Shown: positions 7,249 to 15,588 of the stretch, piece after piece | How positions within the stretch are numbered: the first letter of the stretch is position 1 | Layout: every line of letters starts with the position of its first letter | DNA from: JAUVIB01 sp964424545 | GTDB taxonomy: Bacteria; Calditrichota; Calditrichia; Calditrichales; Calditrichaceae | Length of the DNA: 20,761 nt | Assembly (NCBI GenBank): GCA_964424545.1 | Contig: CAYRJN010000052.1 | Span: 1-20,761, forward strand | Direction of reading: 5' to 3' | Translations under genes and position numbers: made by a program | The notes under the pieces: generated by a model | Database searches by the model: none | What the model was told of the DNA's origin: nothing | The model's input: only the letters and a program-made list of their open reading frames with translations

Positions 7249-9575
7249 CCGAAAATATAATCAAAAATCTGCGTATAATCTTTAACGAAGATGATATCGA
7301 GATTCTCTTTTAATTCCTTATTCAATTCCCGAATATCCGTTTTGTTGCCATCCGGCACCAAAACGGTTTTCATGCCATAACGTTTTGCCGCCAACAACTT
7401 TTCATTTAAACCGCCCACCGGCAATACTTTACCACGTAAAGTAATTTCACCCGTCATAGCAATTTTTCCCGGATACTTAACCTTCAGCAACGCCGAAAGC
7501 AGCGCTGTGGTCAGCGTTACGCCGGCTGACGGGCCGTCTTTAGGAACGGCGCCTTCAGGAAGATGGATATGTATTTCGTATTTATAAATGAAATCCTGCT
7601 CGATTTTAAACTTTTTATATTTGGAACGCACATAAGCAATGGCAATCATCGCTGATTCCTGCATAACCTCGCCCAGTTTACCGGTCAGCGTGATCTTATC
7701 CTTGCCGGGTAGCAAATTTATCTCAACCCTTAAAATATCTCCGCCGAAAGCAGTCCAGGCCAAACCGGTGGCCACGCCGATTTCTTTTCCATTACCGAAT
7801 TTCAACAACTGATATTTAGGCTCGCCAAGATATTTTTTAACGTTCTTTTTGATTACCTTAATCTTCTTTTTACGGCTGGAACTTACAATCTCCATAATGG
7901 CCTGACGGCAAATTTTACTTATCTCCCTTTCCAATGAACGAACGCCCGCTTCCATCGTATAATTCAAAATTATTTCACGTATGGCGCTGTCCTCAATTTC
8001 GAGTTCATTATCATGCAACCCGTTAACGTTCAATTGTTTAGGAATCAAATGCCGACGGGCAATTTTCTCTTTTTCATAATCAAGGTAGCCGGGCAGCTCG
8101 ATAACTTCCATTCTGTCGCGTAATGGATCTGGAATATCATACACATTATTGGCGGTCAATATAAACATCACGCCGGAAAGGTCATATTCCACTTCAAGAA
8201 AATGATCCATAAAGCTGCTGTTTTGTTCCGGATCAAGCGCTTCGAGCAAAGCCGACGAAGGGTCGCCGCGATAATCATTCCCCAATTTATCTATTTCATC
8301 CAAAAGAAAAACAGGATTGATCGTGCCCGCTTTTTTCATCCCCTGTATTATTTTACCGGGCAGCGCGCCTACATAAGTCCGTCTGTGTCCGCGAATTTCC
8401 GCCTCGTCGGTTACGCCTCCAAGCGACATACGGATAAATTTACGACCCATAACGCGGGCAATGGATTTCCCGAGCGAAGTTTTACCAACTCCAGGAGGAC
8501 CAACAAGACACAAAATCGGTCCCTGCATTTTTTTTACGCGTTGTAAAACGGCAATATATTCCAAAATACGTTTTTTGGGTTTCACCAGTCCGTAATGATC
8601 CTCATCCAATATTTTTGCCGCATATTTGATATCCTTTTCATCTTCGGTGCGCTTAAACCAGGGGATATCGCATAGCCATTCAAGATAAGTACGAATCACA
8701 TTAAATTCCGGCGCCATGGGCGGTATTTTTTTCAAACGTTCTAATTCTTCAACCGCTTTTTCAGTCGACTCTTTGGACATTTTAGCGGCGTTTACCTTCT
8801 TTTTTAAAGCCGATATTTCATCGGGGTACTGTTCTTCTTCGCCCAACTCTTCCTGAATAATGCGTAGCTGCTCCTGCAAATACATCTGCCTTTGAGCCTG
8901 CACCATTTTATCGCGTACTTTAATATCTAATTCGCTTTTTAACGACAGGACGCGATTTTCCTTTTTCAAAACAGTCAATATGCGATTAATGCGTTTCTCT
9001 ATTTGCCATTCCTGTAGAATACGTTGTTTAATTTTTATCTCAATATCAAGGTACGCCGCTACAAAATCACTTATCTTATCAAGCTCGTCAAGGTGCTCCA
9101 AAGAGAAAAGAATTTCTTCCGGGATATCTTCGTTCATTTTAATATAGGTTTTGAACAAAGACAAAAGCTGACGTTTTTTCGCTTCGAGACGGTCGGTCAT
9201 ATCGACCGTATCTATCAAATCCTCTACGCTTGCGGAAAGATGCTTTTCCTCTTTAAAATAACGCTGCACTTTCACCCGTCCCAAACCCTCTATCAGCGCT
9301 TTAACCAAACCGTTGGGCAGTTTGATGATTTGTAAAATCCGTCCTTTTACGCCCACGCGATACAAATCGGACGCCTTGACCTCTTCCAATAACGGATCTT
9401 TTTGCGTAACAAGCAGAATGGGTTCTTCATTAAGCAGAGCCGTTTCTATAGCGGTGATGGAATCCGCCCTTCCTACGATTAAGGGCGCCACCATATAAGG
9501 GAAATAGACCAAATCCTTAAGAGGCAACACATTTAATATATTTTTATCGATTCTACTTTTTCTGTTTGTAGTCAT
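7230..9575 (-). CDS. lon: ATP-dependent protease Lon (LonA)
   Basis: Lon is a cytoplasmic homo-hexamer that unfolds and degrades misfolded and selected regulatory proteins. The 781 residues match the usual LonA length. In order there are the N-terminal substrate-binding domain with a coiled coil (about 1-300, starting LPLKDLVYFPYMVAPLIVGR), the AAA+ module with Walker A GPPGVGKT (359-366) and Walker B VFLLDEID (422-429), and the C-terminal protease domain. The catalytic dyad is intact: Ser683 in DGPSAG and Lys726 in GGLNEK. The ATG is preceded by AGGA. It is last in the tig-clpP-clpX-lon series, 98 bases after clpX, and converges with rpsT so that its final codons overlap the rpsT terminator. 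No CIRCE or clear heat-shock promoter was seen before it. Confidence 0.97.
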   Translation of the reverse strand: MTTNRKSRIDKNILNVLPLKDLVYFPYMVAPLIVGRADSITAIETALLNEEPILLVTQKDPLLEEVKASDLYRVGVKGRILQIIKLPNGLVKALIEGLGRVKVQRYFKEEKHLSASVEDLIDTVDMTDRLEAKKRQLLSLFKTYIKMNEDIPEEILFSLEHLDELDKISDFVAAYLDIEIKIKQRILQEWQIEKRINRILTVLKKENRVLSLKSELDIKVRDKMVQAQRQMYLQEQLRIIQEELGEEEQYPDEISALKKKVNAAKMSKESTEKAVEELERLKKIPPMAPEFNVIRTYLEWLCDIPWFKRTEDEKDIKYAAKILDEDHYGLVKPKKRILEYIAVLQRVKKMQGPILCLVGPPGVGKTSLGKSIARVMGRKFIRMSLGGVTDEAEIRGHRRTYVGALPGKIIQGMKKAGTINPVFLLDEIDKLGNDYRGDPSSALLEALDPEQNSSFMDHFLEVEYDLSGVMFILTANNVYDIPDPLRDRMEVIELPGYLDYEKEKIARRHLIPKQLNVNGLHDNELEIEDSAIREIILNYTMEAGVRSLEREISKICRQAIMEIVSSSRKKKIKVIKKNVKKYLGEPKYQLLKFGNGKEIGVATGLAWTAFGGDILRVEINLLPGKDKITLTGKLGEVMQESAMIAIAYVRSKYKKFKIEQDFIYKYEIHIHLPEGAVPKDGPSAGVTLTTALLSALLKVKYPGKIAMTGEITLRGKVLPVGGLNEKLLAAKRYGMKTVLVPDGNKTDIRELNKELKENLDIIFVKDYTQIFDYIFGKKKSA

Positions 9576-9653
9576 TTTTTGCTTCCTGATAGTAAAATTC
9601 GTCTCGTGCAGTCTTGGTACAATTTCCGGATGTTAATTCTGCAGGAAAAGATT

Positions 9654-9681
9654 CGGCATAACGTTTTTAAACCTTATGCCG
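9654..9681. terminator. Hairpin over the clpX stop codon (weak terminator or processing site)
   Basis: CGGCATAA (9654-9661) is perfectly inverted in TTATGCCG (9674-9681), with a 12-base loop. On the minus strand the first arm contains the last codon and TAA of clpX. The sequence after it there is only AATCTTTTCC, a weak T-run, so partial termination or RNA processing between clpX and lon is more likely than full termination. On the plus strand a better T-run (TCTTTTTTG) follows, but no plus-strand gene ends here. Confidence 0.5.
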
Positions 9682-10927
9682 TCTTTTTTGTTTTCGGAGT
9701 GCTGAAAACATAGTCCGCTTCTTCTTCCTTAAGGACTACGTTCTTGGTAATCGTTATCGCTTTCAAATTAGGCAAAGACGGGGCTTTAAACATAATATCA
9801 ATCATAACGTTTTCCATAATGGAACGTAAGGAACGCGCCCCTGTTTTGCGCGTCATCGCTATCTTCACGATTTCGCGTAAGGCGTCTTCTTCAAATTCAA
9901 GCTGCACGTTTTCCAACTCAAAAAGCCGTTTATACTGTTTTACCAAAGCGTTTTTCGGTTCGGTCAGTATGGAATAGAGCGCTTCTTCGTCCAATTCGGA
10001 CAGCGAGCCCACAACGGGCAAACGACCGATTAATTCCGGAATCATACCGTAATGCAGCAAATCTTCCGGTTCGGCCTTTTCATAAAGTTCGCTTTTGTTA
10101 TAGCCGGTTTGGACGCCGATATTTTTTTCAAATCCGATTGTTTTTTCGCCGATACGCCGTTTAACAATCTCCTCCAAGCCCTCAAAGGCTCCACCGCAAA
10201 TAAATAAAATATTTTTAGTATTGATGTTCACCAACTTTTGCTCGGGATGTTTTCTTCCGCCTTTGGGAGGAATGCTGGAAATGGTGCCTTCAAGCATCTT
10301 CAATATAGCCTGTTGGACGCCTTCGCCAGAAACATCGCGCGTTATGGAAGGATTGCCGCTTTTACGGCCTATTTTATCAATTTCATCAATATATACGATA
10401 CCCTGTTCCGTTTTTTTAGCGTCATAATTGGCCGCTTGGTATAAACGCACTAAAATATTTTCCACATCTTCGCCTACATAGCCTGCCTCCGTCAATACGG
10501 TGGCATCGGCAATGGAAAACGGAACATTAAGAATACGCGCCAGCGTTTGCGCCAGCAAAGTTTTACCCGTACCGGTGGGACCCAGCAGGATTACGTTGCT
10601 TTTTTCAATTTCTACATCATCCCGCGATTCGGCCGCCGATGTCCTTTTATAATGATTATAAACGGCCACCGAAAGAATACGCTTTACATTATCCTGCCCG
10701 ACAACATACTTGTCTAACTCTTCCTTAATCTCCGCCGGCGAAAGCAAATGGACGGCTTCGTCCGTTACAGCGTCATGCTCGTGACGACTTAAAATCTCTT
10801 TGGCACTGGCGATGCATTCATTGCAGATATGCGCATCAAGACCGGAGATCATACTTTCCACCTCGTTGGCCGTACGCCCGCAAAAAGAGCAATACGGCAC
10901 CGGTTTTTTTGAATTATTCCTACTCAT
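9674..10927 (-). CDS. clpX: ATP-dependent Clp protease ATP-binding subunit ClpX
   Basis: ClpX is the AAA+ unfoldase that recognises tagged or adaptor-delivered proteins and feeds them into ClpP. The 417 residues begin with a Cys4 zinc-binding domain (C13, C16, C35, C38). Walker A is GPTGTGKT (116-123), the pore loop GYVG is near 149, and Walker B is IVYIDEID (177-184). The RKH loop is at 225-227 and the ClpP-docking IGF loop at 264-266. All key elements are intact, so it should dock on ClpP. Its ATG overlaps the end of clpP by eight bases (ATGAGTAG, 10920-10927), with AAGGA just upstream inside clpP, which points to translational coupling. Confidence 0.98.
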   Translation of the reverse strand: MSRNNSKKPVPYCSFCGRTANEVESMISGLDAHICNECIASAKEILSRHEHDAVTDEAVHLLSPAEIKEELDKYVVGQDNVKRILSVAVYNHYKRTSAAESRDDVEIEKSNVILLGPTGTGKTLLAQTLARILNVPFSIADATVLTEAGYVGEDVENILVRLYQAANYDAKKTEQGIVYIDEIDKIGRKSGNPSITRDVSGEGVQQAILKMLEGTISSIPPKGGRKHPEQKLVNINTKNILFICGGAFEGLEEIVKRRIGEKTIGFEKNIGVQTGYNKSELYEKAEPEDLLHYGMIPELIGRLPVVGSLSELDEEALYSILTEPKNALVKQYKRLFELENVQLEFEEDALREIVKIAMTRKTGARSLRSIMENVMIDIMFKAPSLPNLKAITITKNVVLKEEEADYVFSTPKTKKTA

Positions 10928-11522
10928 TATTTCCTTCGTCGTTTGTACGACTCGCTAATACTTTATCGATTATGCCATATTCTTTCGCCTCTTCCGCGGA
11001 CATAAAATAGTTGCGGTCCGTATCTTTTTCAATTTGTTCTATATTTTTGCCCGTACAGTTAGCCAGAATATCGTTTAATGTTTCCTTAATTCGTAATATT
11101 TCATTGGCGGCGATCTGAATATCCGAAGCTTGTCCCTCTGCCCCGCCGAGCGGCTGGTGTATCATAATGCGCGAATGGGGTAGGGCATAGCGCTTACCTT
11201 TTGTTCCCGCCGCAAGCAACAGCGCGCCCATGCTGGCGGCTTGCCCCATGCACGTTGTCACCACATCCGGCTTAATGTATTGAATCGTATCGTAAATCGC
11301 CATACCGGATGTCACAATCCCGCCGGGCGAATTAATGTACAAAAAGATATCTTTTTCGGGGTCTTCCGCTTCAAGAAAAAGAAGCTGTGAAATAATCAAA
11401 CTGGCCACATTATCATCAATGGGCGTGCCGAGAAAAATAATCCGTTCTTTTAAAAGACGAGAATAAATATCATACGCGCGTTCTCCGCGACCCGTCTGCT
11501 CTATAACCATAGGGACTAGCAT
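10920..11522 (-). CDS. clpP: ATP-dependent Clp protease proteolytic subunit ClpP, with Asn in place of the catalytic Asp
   Basis: ClpP forms the barrel-shaped serine protease that works with ClpX. I start it at ATG 11520-11522: GGAGGG (11530-11535) lies seven bases upstream, and MLVPMVIEQTGRGERAYDIY is the standard N-terminus. A TTG at 11535-11537 would extend the frame by five codons, but it overlaps the ribosome binding site. The product is 200 residues with no propeptide. Ser97 (GQAASMG) and His122 (MIHQPLGG) are present. The third triad residue should be the Asp after DTDR, but here the segment reads KDTDRNYFMSA, giving Asn171 (codon AAC). Listeria ClpP1 is a known example with Asn at this place. 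Activity may therefore be altered. Tig lies immediately upstream and clpX overlaps the stop. Confidence 0.95.
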   Translation of the reverse strand: MLVPMVIEQTGRGERAYDIYSRLLKERIIFLGTPIDDNVASLIISQLLFLEAEDPEKDIFLYINSPGGIVTSGMAIYDTIQYIKPDVVTTCMGQAASMGALLLAAGTKGKRYALPHSRIMIHQPLGGAEGQASDIQIAANEILRIKETLNDILANCTGKNIEQIEKDTDRNYFMSAEEAKEYGIIDKVLASRTNDEGNNE

Positions 11523-11543
11523 AACCGTTCCCTCCAATTTTTA

Positions 11544-12803
11544 TTAATCAATAACAATCTCATTCTCCTCTAACTCGAGCTGTTCAACGATAGAGTCATA
11601 AATTTTTTTATTAAGGATATCATCTTTCACTGCGGAAAGATAGCGAGGATTGCTTTGATACAATTCCTTAATTTTTTCATCTTTCAGTTCATCATAGAAT
11701 TTATCCAAATCGTCATCGTCGACTTCTATTTTATTATCCTTTGCATATTGATCTCTGAAATAATGCCATTTCAAGCTGTTTAACGCTTCCCCTTTATAGT
11801 ATTCGCGAATATCGTCTTCTTTTACGGCCGGATTGCTCTTTTTAACATCCTGCACGATATGATCCAGATAATTTTCGACTAAGACATCAGGCACATCAAA
11901 AGGATTCTCCTGCAACAACAACATCGTTAAATCATCCCCGAAACGCTTTTCACTCTCTTCGCCGTATTGGCGTTCCATCTGCTCCCTTGTCATTTTTTTC
12001 AACTCTTCAGGCGTTTTAACTTCAAGATTTAAGGATTCAAAGAACTCTTCATCCAATTCGGGCAAAACTTCTTTCTGAAGCTTCGTCGCTTTAACTTTAA
12101 ATATTTCCTTTTTACCGGCATAATCTTTTTGCGGAAAATCATCGGGATAGATTTTAGTAATCTGCCGTTCTTCTTCGCTTTTAATACCGATTAACTGTTC
12201 TTCCAATTCGGGATCGAATTTACCCTCTCCAAGACGAACTTCAACATCTTTATAATTTTTACCGACTATTTCAACGCCCTTTTCGTCAACTTCCTGCATG
12301 TCGATGGTCAAAATCATGCCTTTTTCCGCGGCGCCCTCAACCGTAGTGATTTCAGCTTTTTCACGGCGCAGACGATCAATGGCGTCATCTACGGCCTTGT
12401 CGGTAACAATATATTTATCTTTGCTGATTTTCAACCCTTTTACTTTTTTTATCTCCACTTCAGGGTATGTTTCCGCTTCAATTTCAACAATCAAATTTTT
12501 ATCATCGTCATGATCGATTTTTTTGGCTTCCGGAGTGCCAACCAGCGTAAGATTATTCTGCTTTTCGGCTTCCATTAACGATTCGTTAATCGCCGAATCG
12601 ATTGTGTAAGCTTCAATCATATCCTTATACTGCCGCATAATTAAGCCCACCGGCGCTTTCCCTTTGCGAAAACCGGGAATCTGTACGTCGCGCCGTATTT
12701 TATTAACTTCCTTTTGTCTGATCGGGTCCAGATCTTCTTTTTCAATTTTAATTGCCAAATTGACTTTGCAATTACTGATTCTTTTTACTTCGCTTGAAAT
12801 CAT
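11544..12803 (-). CDS. tig: Trigger factor (ribosome-associated chaperone)
   Basis: Trigger factor sits at the ribosome exit tunnel and shields nascent chains. The 419 residues are near the usual 430. The N-terminal domain carries the ribosome-docking signature GFRKGKAP (about 46-53). A middle FKBP-like domain (about 150-240; for example MILTIDMQEVDEKG and the late YAGKKEIFKVKATKLQKEVLPEL) is followed by a long helical C-terminal chaperone domain rich in Glu and Lys. GAGGA lies five bases before the ATG. The stop is 21 bases before the clpP start, so tig, clpP and clpX look like one operon. The promoter probably lies in the 396-base region upstream, but I could not place it securely. Confidence 0.95.
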   Translation of the reverse strand: MISSEVKRISNCKVNLAIKIEKEDLDPIRQKEVNKIRRDVQIPGFRKGKAPVGLIMRQYKDMIEAYTIDSAINESLMEAEKQNNLTLVGTPEAKKIDHDDDKNLIVEIEAETYPEVEIKKVKGLKISKDKYIVTDKAVDDAIDRLRREKAEITTVEGAAEKGMILTIDMQEVDEKGVEIVGKNYKDVEVRLGEGKFDPELEEQLIGIKSEEERQITKIYPDDFPQKDYAGKKEIFKVKATKLQKEVLPELDEEFFESLNLEVKTPEELKKMTREQMERQYGEESEKRFGDDLTMLLLQENPFDVPDVLVENYLDHIVQDVKKSNPAVKEDDIREYYKGEALNSLKWHYFRDQYAKDNKIEVDDDDLDKFYDELKDEKIKELYQSNPRYLSAVKDDILNKKIYDSIVEQLELEENEIVID

Positions 12804-13022
12804 TAAATCCTCACTGTCCTGTCATATATCCAAAATTATTAAAAAACAAGTTTATAATTTAACTAAATGTCAATACCTGTGCAAATATTCCGCTTTCGAG
12901 AAATAATGTTTGCCATAAAAATAATCGCATTCTCCTTTATTTACGCTTTAAGTAACACCCTGTTCAGATTAGGTGTTTCTAAAATCAATAGGTTACATTT
13001 TTTTTAAGACGACACATAAACC

Positions 13023-13046
13023 AAAAAAAATAGCGTTGTTATTTTT
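13023..13046 (-). terminator. Candidate AT-only terminator downstream of the PorX-like gene
   Basis: On the minus strand AAAAATA pairs with TATTTTT around a seven-base loop and is followed by more T. The stem is A-T only and therefore weak. It lies about 155 bases after the PorX-like stop and resembles in style the stronger hairpin at 18214-18252. Confidence 0.35.
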
Positions 13047-13160
13047 CATTTATTTCAATACATTTCGCAAAAAAACATACGTCTACAATCTTACAAAATT
13101 TCGACTAACTGAAAGCGATGGTTATGATATAATTTACCTCGCCCCGTTCTCTGCGCTTCC

Positions 13161-13189
13161 AAAAAAAAATCCGTATTATTATTAGATTT
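13161..13189 (-). terminator. Candidate weak terminator just after the PorX-like gene
   Basis: On the minus strand AAATC (13185-13189) pairs with GATTT (13167-13171) and runs into a nine-base T-run. The stem has only five pairs and the loop is 13 bases, so efficiency would be low. Its position, 11 bases after the stop codon, is suitable. Confidence 0.3.
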
Positions 13190-13199
13190 ATAACTATTT

Positions 13200-14750
13200 C
13201 TATTTCGCCTCAAGGCGTACAATAGGCAAAATCATTTCTTCAATAGATATGCCTCCATGCTGAAAACTATCACGATAATAATTCAAATATTTATTATAGT
13301 TCGTGGGATAGACAAAATAATAATCCTCTTTAGCTATAATATAGTTCGTATTTATCCCGCGCATAGGCAGTTTCCAATCGGCCGGATTTTGAATAACAGC
13401 CGCGTGTTTTTTATCTACTTTTAAACTTCTGCCGAATTTATAACGTAAATTTGTGGACGTATCGCGATCTCCGATAACTTTAGTGCCATGCAATCCTCTG
13501 ACGCTGCCGTGATCGGAAGTAATAAACACGACCGCTTCGCTTTGGGCAATGTAATTAAAGATGGAGATCATCGGCGAATGTTCAAACCATGATTTTGTTA
13601 AAGAGCGATAGGCCGCTTCGTTAGGCGCGATATCTTTTAAGATAGGCAAATCGGAACGGCTGTGGGAAATAATATCAACTGTGTTGATTACGATCGAAAG
13701 TAACTTAGAATCAAGCGCATTGTGCATATTCTTTTCCAAGTGACGCGCATCTTCATTATTCATCAATTTTTCATATTTCAATTCATGACCTAAATTAACT
13801 CCATTGCGTTTTAATTGCAGATCGAGTAATTCTTTTTCATAACGATTCAAACTTTCATCGTCTTCATTAAGCGACCACATTTCAGGGTATTTTTTTTCGA
13901 TTTCCACGGGAAACAAGCCGCTGAAAAGAGCATTGCGCGAAAACGGCGTTGCCGTAGGCAGGATAGAATAATAATATTTTTTTTCAATCTTATAAGCGTC
14001 ATAGAAAAACTCTTCCATGGTCAGCCATTGATCAAGCCGCATACAATCGATAACAATAAATACGACTTTCCTGCCCGCCTTAAGCTCGGGTATTACATAT
14101 TTGCCAATAATATCCGTCGAAAGGTCGGGTTTGTCAGGCGGATTATTATGCACCCAGTTTTGGTAATTATTTTCTACAAATTTCCCGAATTCCCGATTGG
14201 TTTCCTGACGCTGATCATACAAAATACGTCTGAAGTCTGAACCGGAGACAAAATCGAGATCAATATCCATGCGAAAAATTTTATAGGCCAATTCAATCCA
14301 CTCATCGGGCGACATGGCATTCATCAGCGCCATGGAGAGCTGGGATATCTCCTGAGCGTAATGGCGGCTGCGCTGCTCCGTTAAAATCTCTTTTTTATCG
14401 AGAATCTTCTTACAAGCCATTAAAATTTGGCTGGGGTTTACCGGTTTGGTCAAATAATCGTCAATACGCTGCCCCATAGCCTCCTCCATCAGGCTCTCTT
14501 CCTCGCTTTTGGTAATCATAATTACCGGCAATTGCGGATAAATATCCTTAATTTCATTCAACGTGGTTAATCCGTCTTTACCGCTCATCATTTCATCCAA
14601 AAGTACAAGGTCGTAATCGTTATTTTTCACCTCATAAACGGCATCGTCGCCGTTGGTTACCGTCGTAACATTATAACCCTTGCCTTTTAAAAAAAGCACA
14701 TGCGCTTGAAGCATTTCGATTTCATCGTCGGCCCATAATATTTTTTTCAT
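13200..14750 (-). CDS. porX: PorX-type response regulator: receiver plus PglZ (alkaline phosphatase-like) domain
   Basis: The 516 residues begin with a CheY-like receiver (1-120): acidic pair D8-D9, phospho-acceptor D52 in LLDEMMSGKDG, T80 and K102-P103. A linker leads to a PglZ domain (about 205-516) of the alkaline phosphatase superfamily. Its likely metal and catalytic residues are D235 (FIVIDCMRLD), the Thr in LPTATPFSRN (266-268), D359/H363 (VDIISHSR), SDHG (412-415) and H498 (QHGG). This is the layout of PorX, which in Bacteroidota works with the kinase PorY to control type IX secretion and whose PglZ domain is reported to hydrolyse oligonucleotides. All expected sites look intact. No PorY or secretion gene is nearby, so the pathway here is inferred. 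It has its own promoter (14791-14819) and lies upstream of tig. Confidence 0.9.
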   Translation of the reverse strand: MKKILWADDEIEMLQAHVLFLKGKGYNVTTVTNGDDAVYEVKNNDYDLVLLDEMMSGKDGLTTLNEIKDIYPQLPVIMITKSEEESLMEEAMGQRIDDYLTKPVNPSQILMACKKILDKKEILTEQRSRHYAQEISQLSMALMNAMSPDEWIELAYKIFRMDIDLDFVSGSDFRRILYDQRQETNREFGKFVENNYQNWVHNNPPDKPDLSTDIIGKYVIPELKAGRKVVFIVIDCMRLDQWLTMEEFFYDAYKIEKKYYYSILPTATPFSRNALFSGLFPVEIEKKYPEMWSLNEDDESLNRYEKELLDLQLKRNGVNLGHELKYEKLMNNEDARHLEKNMHNALDSKLLSIVINTVDIISHSRSDLPILKDIAPNEAAYRSLTKSWFEHSPMISIFNYIAQSEAVVFITSDHGSVRGLHGTKVIGDRDTSTNLRYKFGRSLKVDKKHAAVIQNPADWKLPMRGINTNYIIAKEDYYFVYPTNYNKYLNYYRDSFQHGGISIEEMILPIVRLEAK

Positions 14751-14790
14751 AATTTACCCCGAATCATGCGTTATATTTTAACCTTTGCAT

Positions 14791-14819
14791 ATCATAACAT
14801 TATCATCTTTATTAATCAA
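14791..14819 (-). promoter_or_regulatory. Sigma-70 type promoter for the PorX-like gene
   Basis: Read on the minus strand, TTGATT (14814-14819) is followed after exactly 17 bases by TATGAT (14791-14796). Transcription would start about 35 bases before the ATG at 14750. It follows the nrdJ terminator directly, so the PorX-like gene forms a separate transcription unit. Confidence 0.6.
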
Positions 14820-14883
14820 ATAGAACGAACAAAATATTGTTTTAATTTCCCATAATTTCTCAACTTGGACAACACCCGTAAAC

Positions 14884-14913
14884 AAAAAAACCTTGCTATT
14901 TCTAACAAGGTTT
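14884..14913 (-). terminator. Intrinsic terminator of the nrdJ operon
   Basis: On the minus strand AAACCTTG (14906-14913) pairs with CAAGGTTT (14888-14895) around a ten-base loop and is followed by a run of seven T (14884-14890). It starts 28 bases after the nrdJb stop and separates that operon from the PorX-like gene. Confidence 0.85.
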
Positions 14914-14941
14914 AAAATCGTAATTTATTTTTTCCAATCGC

Positions 14942-15568
14942 TTATTTATCGCATTTACTGTAACCGCACTCCGGATTAACGCAGGTCAGACAGCCGTTTT
15001 CCATTTTAACGCTCTTTTGATTACAATCGGGACATACATAGTATTGAATATTAGCCGTTTCCGATGATACCGGCGGCTCGGCGGAAGCAAGCGCTTCATT
15101 GATTTGCGAAGAGAGTGGTATTTTATCGTCCTTTGTTTCGGTTACGCCGATTTCTTTGAAAAACTGCTCGATCACCGTGGCAATTTCCGAATAAAAAGAA
15201 TGAATATATTTACCATTACGGTGATATCCGCCGTTCGGATCATGAATACTGCTAAGTTCCTCTAAGATAAACGCAGGATTGGCGGTTTTTCTAAAAATAG
15301 CGGAAATTAAACGCGTTAATACGGCATATTCCGCATTCTTGGTCAGATCTTTACTGTTAATAAAGATTTCGATGGGCCGTTTATGGCCGTTTTGTTCGAT
15401 ATAGCCTAAAGTAATATAAACGCTGTGCTTTACAAAGCCGCTGCGCAGCTTATACACTTTGGCGTCAACAATCCCCGGTCGTTCCGCTACATGTTCGGCG
15501 GTATTATCCAAAGCTTCTTCATGCACGACTTCCTGAATCTCGAAATCCGTTCCTTCTAATTTCAACAT
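14942..15568 (-). CDS. nrdJb: Class II ribonucleotide reductase, small C-terminal component (TSCPD/zinc-ribbon type, NrdJb-like)
   Basis: The 208 residues match the domain found at the C-terminus of single-chain B12-dependent ribonucleotide reductases: the TSCPD-like region (about 1-140, including RPIEIFINSKDL and NPAFILEELSSIHDPNGGY) and then a cysteine-rich tail. The tail has CPDC, CLTC, PEC and a final Cys near KC; four of these probably bind zinc, while the last pair may serve in disulfide exchange that re-reduces the catalytic subunit. Split nrdJa/nrdJb pairs are known, for example in Pseudomonas. It begins 20 bases after the nrdJa stop with GGGGAG before the ATG, so the two should be co-translated and act together. 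The exact redox role of its cysteines is inferred. Confidence 0.85.
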   Translation of the reverse strand: MLKLEGTDFEIQEVVHEEALDNTAEHVAERPGIVDAKVYKLRSGFVKHSVYITLGYIEQNGHKRPIEIFINSKDLTKNAEYAVLTRLISAIFRKTANPAFILEELSSIHDPNGGYHRNGKYIHSFYSEIATVIEQFFKEIGVTETKDDKIPLSSQINEALASAEPPVSSETANIQYYVCPDCNQKSVKMENGCLTCVNPECGYSKCDK

Positions 15569-15588
15569 AGTCTTAAACGCTCCCCTGC

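Larger units (their letters stand above)
12804..13199. other. Intergenic region between the PorX-like gene and tig
   Basis: These 396 bases are AT-rich and should hold the end of the PorX-like transcript and the promoter of the tig operon, both minus strand. Two weak terminator candidates are listed separately. A TTGACA is present on the minus strand (12868-12873), but the nearest TATAAA (12851-12856) is only 11 bases away, too close for a normal sigma-70 pair. A six-base inverted repeat AACACC...GGTGTT (12954-12977) is too short to call an operator. No gene or RNA is recognised. Confidence 0.6.

Noticed and set aside
11523..11537. TTG start for clpP giving five extra residues
   Set aside because: The TTG overlaps GGAGGG, which is the ribosome binding site for the ATG at 11522. 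The family N-terminus begins at that ATG.
7230..12803. tig-clpP-clpX-lon as a new system
   Set aside because: This gene order is the classical one in many bacteria. Only the ClpP active-site residue and the terminator overlaps stand out.
12851..12873. TTGACA and TATAAA upstream of tig
   Set aside because: The spacing is 11 bases instead of 16-18, so this is not a valid sigma-70 pair.
12954..12977. AACACC...GGTGTT inverted repeat as a possible operator upstream of tig
   Set aside because: Six-base arms with a 12-base spacer are likely by chance, and no promoter could be placed next to it.
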